The notes beneath the pieces were generated by a model. The model saw nothing but the letters and a program-made list of their open reading frames with translations, searched no databases and was not told the origin of the DNA. From positions 24,840,303 to 24,904,302 of the forward strand of contig CM041534.1 in the NCBI GenBank assembly GCA_023238725.1: a DNA stretch of 64,000 nucleotides, written 5' to 3'. The stretch's first letter is position 1, and every line of letters begins with the position of its first letter. Below, one piece after another: positions 55,573-64,000 of the stretch. This DNA is from Scortum barcoo. Taxonomy: Eukaryota; Chordata; Actinopteri; Centrarchiformes; Terapontidae. The position numbers and the translations under genes are program-made.

Positions 55573-56525
55573 ATGGAAAATTACACCGTACAACAGCTTG
55601 ACACTCCAGCTGGAAGGGTTAGATGTCACAAAGGATTCGATATACACTGTTTTTTTCACATTCTTGATTTCCTACATTATAACAATGGTCACTAATATTG
55701 GCATTTTGGTTCTAATATTTATTGACAAGAACCTTCACCAGCCTATGTATCTCCTTTTTTGCAACCTGCCAGCCAGTGACATAATTGGAAGTACTACTAT
55801 TTTGCCCCGTTTGCTTTCAGATATATTGCTGCCTCCATCTGAACGCCTCATCAGCTATTATGGGTGTGTGGTCCAAGCTTTCTTGACACACATTATCGGC
55901 ACAACTTCCCACACTGTACTCATGATTATGGCCTTTGACAGATATGTGGCCATCTGCAACCCCCTGCGTTATGCTGCCATAATGACCAACAAGATGGTGG
56001 TCAAGCTGACAGTTTCTGCCTGGGGAGTGGCCTTTGTTTTGGTTGGGATTCTTCTTGGTCTGACTATAAGGCTGAACAGATGCAGGACTCTGATCATGAA
56101 TACACACTGTGGCAATCCCCCATTATTTAAACTCTCCTGTGAAAATGTGCTTATTAATGATATCTATGGTCTGACTTTCACTGTAGTCTTGCTCACCTCC
56201 TCTATGGGCAGCATTGGTTCTCACCTATACTAAGATTACTGTCGTCTGTCTCACTAGTAAGAACAAGTCTTTGAACAGTAAAGCACTGAAGACCTGCAGC
56301 ACTCATCTGGTTGTGTATCTGATCATGCTGATCAGTGGATTTATTGGTATTATCCTTCATCGTTTCCCCCAGTACTCATACTACAGGAAACTCTCAGTTA
56401 TTCTGTTTTTTGTCGTCCCTGCTAGCCTTAATCCTATTATTTATGGTGTGCAGTCAAAAGAGATACGAAAATTCTTGTTTGAAAGATTTCAGTCTAAAAA
56501 ATGTTTGCCACTGTATAAAAAATAA
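55573..56525 (+). pseudogene. Odorant receptor with two frameshifts
   Basis: ATG 55573 follows the acceptor. An extra G at about 55588 (ttacaccgtacaac versus ttacacctacaac) shifts the frame after four codons, and a second extra G near 56215 (gcattggttctc versus gcattgttctc) shifts it in TM5. Between and after, the sequence is very close to the intact copies, including MAFDRYVAICNPLRY, KALKTCSTHL and NPIIYGVQSKEIRK, ending KKCLPLYKK. 953 bases minus two is a multiple of three. A recent pseudogene, or sequence errors. Confidence 0.88.
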
Positions 56526-57012
56526 ATTATTCCTATATTTCTTTAGGCAAATGGTTGAAATAAATAATATAAACTCACACTTAGTGAATGCTCATTTGAA
56601 ATTAAACAATTTGCTTAAAAGTTTTAAACTTAGTAAACATGTGCATTTGTATTTATAGTAAAACATGTTGGGACTGCAATGGATTCTGAGATATCTGCTA
56701 AAATTTGTGGATACAGAAATCTAAAGTTCAACATTAAACAAGACCAAAGCAAAATCACAAACCAAATAATTAAACATATTTGCTCTTTAGAGCTGAACAG
56801 CTTTGTTAAAAATAATTAACCAAAGCTTTATTTATACAGCACTTTCTAAAACACAGTTACAAAGTGCTTCACAAACACACCCATTAAAAAAATGAATAGG
56901 GCAAACAAAGAAAGGCAAGAAAAGATAAAAACAATCCTGAAAATAAATTTGAGGTACACTACAAAACACCAACACAATGAAGGACAGCTCAAACTAATAA
57001 ACTAAAGCATAA
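56526..57012. other. 3' flank of the last receptor copy
   Basis: AT-rich non-coding DNA similar to the 3' flank of the first receptor (34058-34320). No gene. Confidence 0.5.
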
Positions 57013-57019
57013 GATTTAA

Positions 57020-57085
57020 GGTTCAAAACTTTATTGTCATGCACAAAAAATACATGGACAGGTCACTGGCAATGGAATTCTTCAG
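57020..57085 (-). mobile_element. LINE 3' tail, reverse orientation
   Basis: aggttcaaaactttattgtc and ggcaatggaattcttcagag resemble the LINE 3' ends at 25057 and 47791. It marks the left border of the DIRS-like element. Confidence 0.5.
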
Positions 57086-57109
57086 AGGGGTGAAGTGCTG
57101 AATCACTTT

Positions 57110-59270
57110 CCTTGGAATGAGCCAGCAAAAGCAGATTCTAAGTAAAATAACACCCTCATTCCTGTCCTGCATAACAGCTCTAGGGCCGTCTCCACACAAC
57201 TGGAAAAGGTGCGTGGGGCAAGGGAGTAACCAAACAGCAGACGGTTGTTTTGGAATGATGGGGACGTGAAAATACGCATCTTTCAGGTCTAAGGAAGTGA
57301 ACCAGTCGTCCAGGTGAACACAGTCCAGCACCTGCTTGATCGTCAGCATGTGAAATCGTCTCTCCATTATTGACTTGTTGAATAGAGACAAGTTGAGAAT
57401 GGGTCTCACTCCTCCTGTCTTTTTTGGGACCAGAAAGTAGCGGGAGTAGAAACCCTGATTTTCCTCCCCATGAGGAAATCTGGAGATAACGCCCTTCATC
57501 AGGAGTTCCTGCAGCTCCGAGCTGGAGGGCGGAACAATGTTCCTGTGATGAAAGAACAGAGTGTAACCTCTGCTGATCAACCCACAGCTGTCCATCAAAC
57601 ATGCGCGCTGCCACTCTGAGTAACGCTCTGAAAGCGGGCGTACATTTACTCAACATGCTGCGGTTGTCATAGAGACAAGCCACGCCAGAGCCCTCGCCAC
57701 CATTGCTCGTGTCGGGGGCAACCCATGGGGGGCAGCTGCGACTGAGTCAGGGGACTCAGGAACAGACTGTGCGTTCATTGGAGCAACGTTCTTTAGTGGA
57801 AGATGTTTTTGTTTCATAACAAAACGATCAACAACATTATGAACAACATTAGGAATATGAACATTAACATCACATACAGCCCCCCCATCAGTCATTGGCT
57901 CCTGGACAGCTTCCTTGGTGGCTCCAGAGGAGGGTTGGACCAGGAGCAGGTCACTCTCCGGCTCTTGGACCCCGTCGCGGTGCTGGCTGCGACAGCGGGA
58001 GGAAGGACTGGCTCGGGGGAGCAGGAGGGGGAGGAAGCAGAGGAGGGCAGGAGGACGAGGCAGAGGCTGCCGCCGTGGGATGCATCTGTCTCTGGCGAAA
58101 ACCAGTCTGGTCACAGCGGTCCCGCCATTGACCTGAAGGACATTGAGAAAGTGAGGAGGGATGGCCCCAGGCGAGATGCCGGTGAAGGTCCTCCACCTTC
58201 TGCGACACCGTCTTCATCTCCCTCACTAATTCCTGGAAGCGGGGCCCAGAGCCTCCAGAAGCTCTTTCTTGTGCTCCTCGGGAATGATGCAGCTGTTCAG
58301 GCACAGGTTGCAGTGCACCATCGTCTGCCACACTGCGATCTGCGCCGAGCATACAGCCACAGAAGCACACAGCATGAGAATGGTGCTGGACACTCTACTG
58401 ATTCCGGCCGCCTGTTCGGGAGGCAGGGAGTCGGGTTGGAGTGCCATGTTCCCCAGGTAGTAGGCCAGCATCACGATGTTGTTGGCCGCCGCCGAAGCCT
58501 GGAAAGCACACTGATGGGAACTTTTTGCAAGGCGGGCCATCAGCTGGTCGCTGGTGGATGACGGGATCAGCCAGCTTCCGCCCATGATGTTCAGAGGCGG
58601 GACTGGGGGGAAGCCATGGTCGGTGAAATTTTCGACCTGATTGGGGACGTAGGAGGTCGACACTGGTGCCCTCAGCTTCCCTGGTTCATCCGCTGCCCCC
58701 GATTGGTGACGCTGGATCGCGGGAAAGTGGGGCCAGATGGCGTCCTTTTTCTGACCCTGAGGAACTAACAATCCGTCAGAGCGGCGACTTGAGCCGGAGG
58801 CACCAGAAGATTTTTGGTCGACGTCGCTTTCATAATACTATCCGGGAGCTCCCGGACCAGCGCGCCTATCTCCAGGAGAGAGGTGGAGGCAGAGATGTGG
58901 ACACCGGGAGGCTCCAAAGCCGCAGGCAGCCTGCACCCCCTCCTCCATGGTGAGTTCCTCTCTAGATCTGTGGGATGAGGGGCAGGACTCTTCCAAGTCC
59001 GGAGGATGACGCTCCACACACCCTGACAGTCTCTGATGACATTTCTCTTTCTAGCAGTGCTGTTATTTTGCTCAGCGCAGAAGAAATATGGGAGCCGATT
59101 GTCCGGTCTCAGCCCAATTTATAGACAAGGTGAGACTGGGGTTGAGGCCCATGTTGAGGGCGTAGACTAAAGTTTTTTCATTGCTGCTGCTGTGCGTGCA
59201 AATGCGCGATGGATTAACCCAATAGCAATAGCCTTAGAGGGCGAAGCCTATATGAAATAGAATCATTTTC
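57110..59270 (-). mobile_element. Partial DIRS-type retrotransposon
   Basis: On the minus strand from right to left: terminal-repeat-like region (about 59160-59270), Gag-like ORF (58226-58771 and neighbouring frames: LNIMGGSWLIPSSTSDQLMA, AFQASAAANNIVMLAYYLGN), a reverse transcriptase start (57260-57598: GFYSRYFLVPKKTGGVRPIL, LDLKDAYFHVPII) that breaks up soon after. The GFYSRYF and DLKDAYFH blocks are characteristic of DIRS elements, which use a tyrosine recombinase. RNase H and recombinase parts are not present: the copy is truncated at its 3' end. Confidence 0.83.
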
Positions 59271-59283
59271 AAGGAAATATAAT

Positions 59284-59680
59284 ACACTGCTCAAAAAAAT
59301 AAAGGGAAACACTAAAATAACACATCCTAGATCTGAATGAATGAAATATTCTTATTAAATACTTTGTTCTTTACATAGTTGAATGTGCTGACAACAAAAT
59401 CACACAAAAATTATCAATGGAAATCTAATTTATTAATCCATGGAGGTCTGGATTTGGAGTCACACTCAAAATTAAAGTGGAAAAACACACTACAGGCTGA
59501 TCCAACTTTGATGTAATGTCCTTAAAACAAGTCAAAATGAGGCTCAGTAGTGTGTGTGGCCTCCACGTGCCTGTATGACCTCACCTACAATGCCTGGGCA
59601 TGCTCCTGATGAGGTGGCGGATGGTCTCCTGAGGGATCTCCTCCCAGACCTGGTCTAAAGCAATCCGCCAACTCCTGGAC
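59284..59680 (-). mobile_element. Tc1/mariner-like transposon remnant
   Basis: Begins with the same terminal repeat as the MITE (cactgctcaaaaaaataaag) and matches it for about 115 bases. The part from 59550 encodes on the minus strand the transposase C-terminus: WEEIPQETIRHLIRSMPR-like sequence with an AGCPGI variant and GGHTHY. The rest of the transposase and the other end are missing. Confidence 0.8.
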
Positions 59681-59702
59681 AGTCTGTGGTCCAGGAGTTG
59701 GC
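59667..59702. repeat. 14-bp perfect inverted repeat at a transposon breakpoint
   Basis: gccaactcctggac (59667-59680) and gtccaggagttggc (59689-59702) are exact reverse complements with an 8-base spacer. The left arm belongs to the Tc1-like remnant; the right arm sits at the junction with the next LINE. Confidence 0.9.
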
Positions 59703-61080
59703 CCCATCTGTGATGAGGCCAACAACAGCAGAGTCATCAGAGAACTTCTGGAGATGACATGATGGAGTGTATTGTATGAAAAGTCTGCAGTGTAGAGGGT
59801 GAACAGGAAAGGAGCCAGAACCGTTCCCTGCAGAGAGCACCGGTGCTGCAGAGAAGCCGATGATCCGACTCAAAGCCCTGCACCCTCACAAACTGTGGCC
59901 TGTGAGTGAGGTAGTCCAGAATCCAGGAAGTGAGGTGATGGTCCACCCCAGCTAGCTGCAGCTTGTCCCCCAGCAGCCTGGGCTGGATGGTGTTGAATGC
60001 ACTGGAGAAATCAAAGAACATGATCCTCACAGTGCTTCCAGCCTTCTCCAGGTGAGTGAGGGAGGTGTGAAGGAGGTAGATGACGGCATCATCCACCCCG
60101 ATGTCAGGCTGGTAGGCAAACTGCAGCGGGTCCATGAAGGAGATGAAGGAGCTCACCAGCGGGCGCAGATGGGACGAGGACCAGTCTCTCCAGCGTCTTC
60201 ATCAGATGAGACGTCAGAGCTACCGGCCTGTAGCTGTTGAGCTCCTTGGGGTGCGGTGTCTTTGGCACTGGGACGATGCAGGACGTCTTCCAGAGCTGTG
60301 GCACTCTCCCCATCTTCAGGCTCAGGTTGAACGTGTACCCAAAAATCCCACACAGCTGGTCTGCGCAGAACCTCCAGACCCACCACTTTCCTAGCCCTGT
60401 TCTTCTTCAGGGCATTCCTCACTTGGTGTGTTGTGAGAAGTCCCTTCTAGACACCACAGATGTTGTTCTGCTGCAGCTGGTGCTCCATCTTTTTCCTCCT
60501 GTAGCAGTCTTTCCCCTTCCTGTTCATTCCTGATCATCCTCCTCAGCTCCCTCTGCACAGACCTCAGCTCCTCTTTATTTCCAGACACAAAAGCTCTCCT
60601 CTTCTCCTTCAAGAGAGCCTTAATGTCCGGGGTAGTCCGGGGTAATCCAGGGCTTGCTGTTGGAGAAGCTCCGTACAAGTCCTGGTGGGTACGGTGTTCT
60701 CCACACAAAAGTTAATATAGTCCGTCAGGCAGTGGGTGAGACTGTCAATGTCCTTCCCCATGGGCGTCACTGAAAACATCCCATAGTGTTGTGTTGAAAC
60801 AGTCTTTCAGGGCCTCCTCGGCTTCTTCAGACCATTTCTTCACAGTGCGGGTGACAGCAGGCTGCCTGTGCACAAGAGGTCTTATACACAGGCAGGAGGT
60901 GCATGAGGTTGTGGTCGGCTCGGCCCAGGGGAGGAAGAGGGAGTGAGTGGATATGCCTCCTTGGTGTTGGCATAAAACAGGTCCAGTGTTTCATTGTCGC
61001 TGGTGTGGCATGTGACCATGGAGAGGCAAGGTTGAAGTCTCCAGAGATGAGGAGGAGGGCATCAGGGTGCTGTGTCTGCA
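59703..61080 (-). mobile_element. Rex1-like LINE, reverse orientation, main part
   Basis: Minus-strand copy of the same family as 35330-37656: MDPLQFAYQPDIGVDDAVIY, STVRIMFFDFSSAFNTIQPR at 60000-60040, NSYRPVALTSHLMKTLERLV at about 60200, and further endonuclease traces (LLLISGDFNLASP) to 61080. Truncated at the reverse transcriptase end by the Tc1-like remnant junction. Several frameshifts. Confidence 0.88.
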
Positions 61081-61455
61081 GACTGTTCAATGCTGCTCTA
61101 TGAATCTTTGTCATTACAACAAACACTTTCATACCACAGTAGCCATGCACTTTATGGTCTTTTTTCATTCCACTCATTTATTATACTGTTAATTCATATC
61201 TGCTACATATCCATATTCACCTGTGCAATAACAACTCACCACTGCACATCTAACTGGGTGAGGCTGTGTATATATAAATACTGTTTCTTTCTTTTTCTGT
61301 TGTTATTATTATTATTCACTATTTATTGTACATACTGTTTTTTTGTGTCTTTGTGTGTTTTTTGTCTATTATTTAATGTCTCTTTTACTTGTTTTGAGCT
61401 GCTGTAACAGTGGAATTTCCCCACTGTGGGATCAATAAAAGATCTTATCTTATCT
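61081..61455 (+). mobile_element. LINE 3' tail nested in a reverse LINE
   Basis: Oppositely oriented insert ending in tggaatttccccactgtggg, ATCAATAAAAG and (TTATC)n. On both sides the reverse Rex1-like LINE continues (left: ggtgctgtgtctgcagac, right: ggtcactgctgagagcag). It is a 375-base, 5'-truncated copy with no coding part. Confidence 0.8.
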
Positions 61456-61500
61456 GGTCACTGCTGAGAGCAGGACATCACAGGCTGCCCCGGGCTGGGC
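61456..61500 (-). mobile_element. Continuation of the interrupted Rex1-like LINE
   Basis: ctgctgagagcaggacatca matches, in reverse complement, the LINE part at 35578-35610 (tgatttcctgatctcagcag). It shows where the insert at 61081-61455 landed. Confidence 0.75.
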
Positions 61501-61541
61501 GGCCATGATACCAAAGATAACTGTGAAATAAAAGTAGACTC

Positions 61542-62508
61542 TCAGAGCAAGAAACACATGAGCACTCGCAAGTGGTAGTTCTGTTCAGCCGGTGTTAGCG
61601 TGCGTGACACATACCCTATCACTCTCACCTTGTTATCCTGTCTCTGATAGAGGACTGCCCCGAGGCTTTTCTGGGAGGCGTCGGTGTGGAGTATGAAGGG
61701 GCGTGTAAAGTCTGGGTAGGCTAACACTGGTGGCTGGGTTAGCATGTCAATTAGGTGTTCAAGAGTCTCTTGGTGTTCACTGTTCCATTGTACCAGAGCT
61801 CGAGAAGACTGCTGGGGATACTTTGCTTTGCCTCTGGTTGGTTTGGATTGAGATGTGTCGGACTTAGCTTGGAGCAAATCATACAGTGGTTTTGCAATAC
61901 GCGAGAAATCCTGTATATACGTCCGATAATAGCCCAGGAACCCCAGGAGCTGTCTGACGTCTCCAACTGTTTGGGGTCTCTTGTGCTTGAGTGCCTGCAC
62001 TGCCTCAATGTCCTTAGGGTCCACTCTCACTCCATCTGCTGACACTAAGCGACCAACATATCGGACCTCTTTGCGGAACAGTTCGCACTTCTCTGGTTTT
62101 AACTTCACTCCATGGTGCTGTAAGGTTTGGAGGACCTTACGCAACACTTGGACATGTTCTTCAAGTGATTTTGAAAAACACAGCACATCGTCTAAATAGG
62201 GAATGCAGCACTCATCACGGAGCATCTGGTACGGTTTTGTTGTTTAAAAGGCGATAATCAATACACAGGCGTAAAGATCCGTCCTTCTTCCTCACACAGA
62301 TGACAGGGGCTGCATAGGGTGACTGGGACTTAACAACCCACCCTTTAACTAGCAGTTCTTGGATGTACTCTTTTACTTCCCTGTAGAGGGGTTTTGGGAT
62401 GGACGCGTAAGCCTTCTGGACGGTGTCGTCTTTGAGTCTAATTTCCATTTGCAGTGAAGGGATACACCCTATGTCGCTACTATCACGGGAGAATGCCTTA
62501 CACTTCAA
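61542..62508 (-). pseudogene. Ty3/gypsy reverse transcriptase and RNase H, internally deleted
   Basis: Two adjoining frames. The first (62215-62508) has the start of the reverse transcriptase: LLVKGWVVKSQSPYAAPVIC, VRKKDGSLRLCIDYRLLNNK. The second (61542-62225) resumes at DECCIPYLDDVLCFSKS with the YLDD catalytic motif, then GVKLKPEKCELFRKEVRYVG, LLGFLGYYRTYI and the RNase H start YPDFTRPFILHTDASQKSLG. The region that should hold the first catalytic aspartate lies between and is missing, about 80 residues. The frame diverges after NYHLR near 61575. Non-functional. Confidence 0.88.
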
Positions 62509-63420
62509 TAAGCACCTTCTCTACTGCCTTTTGCTTCTCTACTGGCGGCAACCAGGACTCAGCAGGAGAGTCGGGAGAAGGGGTGACTTTGCTTACCTCC
62601 GCTGTGATTACTGTGACTGGCGCGGACTGAGTGGGGGGTGGCTCTGGCGTGTCTGTTTCAATGACTTTAGTGACATGTTGGATGGTGCCCAGAACTGTTC
62701 GTTTTGGTAGAAGTATCTCGTGGTTGGAGTGGTTGGATATGGGAATCTTCACATATGGCCTTTGCATGTTGTTGACCTCTAAGAGTCCTTCTCCTACACT
62801 TAGATGTCTCAAGGCAATGTTCCCTTCTGCTGGTTCATACAGTACAAGGTGGTCAGAGATGTCAAAATTCTGGGGCACCCTATACCATACTTGAACTACT
62901 TTACCCGCTGGGATAGTTACATTGTCCCTGCCAATTCTTACCGTGGCGGTGTCACAGTCTGTTTTCTGTGGCACCTGAATGAAGCTGACCATGACCACCA
63001 CTTCTTCCTCAACCATCCCGAAAGCTCTGCGTAGGAGGCTGTACAGTACGGCACTGGCTTCTTCATCTGATTCTTGTCTTTGAATAATAGCTCCAAGCAC
63101 ATTAGCTCCTACTAATGGTTGGGGGAGTGACAGTTTACTGACTAGAAATGGGGCTTGCACTGTGAGATTGGGATTGTCATGACCAGCGAGGGTGACTGTG
63201 AGTTCAACCCACCCATCATAAGGTACTGTTTGTCTATTAACTGCATAAACTTCAAGTTCGTCGTCTAGCAGCTCTTGTAATGGTCTCACTGGGTAATGGG
63301 GAATGTGTTTCTTGGCCCACTGTCTGTCTACTATGCTCACTTGTGAACCAGAGTCAAATAACACTGTTACTGGGTAGCCACTAATCAAACATTTCAGAGT
63401 GCTTTTCTTACCAACCAGGG
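62498..63420 (-). pseudogene. Ty3/gypsy aspartic protease region
   Basis: A 296-codon open frame with a retropepsin-like active site VLFDSGSQVSIVD (DSG in place of the more common DTG), then LVGANVLGAI and a long linker to the reverse transcriptase. In intact relatives the protease processes the Gag-Pol polyprotein. The frame probably extends a little upstream of the listed start (LVGKKSTLKCLISGYPV). No Gag or zinc knuckle is clear before it. It ends against an L2 tail at about 63555. Confidence 0.82.
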
Positions 63421-63554
63421 GAACTTTGCTACTTGTAGTGCTTTGACATGGGGATATGCAGGGTTGCCTCTTGCTGCATTTAGACTGCTTTCCTGACTGC
63501 TTACTGTGGTGTCTGGTGTGCTGCCTGGCAGGTTGTGCAGGGGTAGGCTTTACT

Positions 63555-63960
63555 GGATGTCCTCATATGGAGCTCTGGGCCACTCGACCTTCTCTCCACA
63601 ACACAGACACAGATCATGTCCCCACCAGGCCAGTGAACCTCAGACAGATGGACCACAACCAGAATCAGTGAGGAACCTGCAAGACTGGAGAGAACAAAGA
63701 GGACCGGGGCTCCTGGCAGTAACATGCACTTTACAGGACATCAGAGATTCACTTTAACCACTTTAACCAGTCTATAGGCTGACTCCATTTTGCACTATTA
63801 CCATATCTGTTTGCACTCTCTGTGATTTTGCCAGTGTCTTTGTTTTATTGCCATGTCTTAAGTTTAGTTGTAATCATTATGCTTATTTTGTTGAGAGAAA
63901 TCATTATCATCATTATTGTAAATGTGGTTCTAAAGAAAGGAGAAATAAAAAGGGTGTCAC
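63555..63960 (-). mobile_element. L2 LINE 3' fragment, reverse orientation
   Basis: gtcctcatatggagctctgg through gtaacatgcactttacagga matches the copies at 8390-8560, 35058-35240 and (reverse) 42160-42330. Beyond 63755 it shares gactccattttgcactatta with 8633-8660, which the 38-42 kb copy lacks. The right limit is uncertain. Confidence 0.75.
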
Positions 63961-64000
63961 AATGTCTACTGGATAGCTTTACCCTGTAATGCGTATAAAC

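Noticed and set aside
57803..58561. 252-residue + strand open frame
   Set aside because: GC-rich antisense of the DIRS Gag-like region. The minus strand carries the recognisable element.
62423..63034. Plus-strand frames opposite the gypsy protease
   Set aside because: Shadows of the minus-strand protease frame.
1..64000. CRISPR arrays, bacterial operons or phage-like systems
   Set aside because: No direct-repeat/spacer pattern, ribosome binding sites or bacterial genes. The intron-containing genes and fish retroelements show this is a vertebrate genome.

Overview
The window looks like nuclear DNA from a ray-finned (teleost) fish. It has widely spaced intron-containing genes, AT-rich non-coding DNA, many microsatellites, and a repeat set typical of teleosts: Rex1-like, L2 and RTE-like LINEs, Ty3/gypsy, DIRS and Tc1/mariner elements. 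No species can be named from the sequence alone.

Left part (1-20 kb). The main gene is a six-exon nicotinic acetylcholine receptor alpha subunit of the alpha9/alpha10 class on the + strand (start 4191, stop 19768). All splice phases agree and join into a 545-residue reading frame with signal peptide, Cys-loop, vicinal cysteine pair and four membrane segments. Intron 1 (8.7 kb) carries an L2 tail, another LINE tail and several (TG)n tracts. Intron 5 contains a same-strand TRIM-family gene (RING, B-box, coiled coil, PRY-SPRY) broken by one in-frame stop and two frameshifts.

Middle part (20-28 kb). This is mostly gene-free DNA with degraded retroelement tails, a perfect 21-bp hairpin, a short telomere-like tract and a stretch with clustered homeodomain-type TAAT sites.

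Right part (28-57 kb). A tandem odorant-receptor cluster lies on the + strand: a 5' fragment of a distinct receptor cut by a gypsy insertion (28317), an intact receptor (33125-34057), a one-frameshift copy (46060-46984), a short chimeric remnant (about 47600-47791), a second intact receptor (49391-50335) and a two-frameshift copy (55573-56525). Three of the copies share an upstream block with a TATA-like box, a short non-coding exon and an intron ending just before the coding ATG. The cluster is heavily invaded by repeats, some nested: a near full-length L2 (about 5 kb) inside a Rex1-like LINE, and a Tc1-like MITE inside another LINE.

Far right (57-64 kb). Here are a partial DIRS-type element (reverse transcriptase, Gag-like region and terminal repeat), a Tc1-like remnant, a further Rex1-like LINE that is itself interrupted, and a Ty3/gypsy pol fragment with protease and a reverse transcriptase that has lost an internal segment.

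I saw no operon, CRISPR array, bacterial feature or clearly new multi-gene system. The most interesting points are the nested TRIM pseudogene, the odorant-receptor cluster (shared promoters, patchy near-identity, an altered NPxxY motif, frameshifts that may be assembly errors) and the layered insertions.
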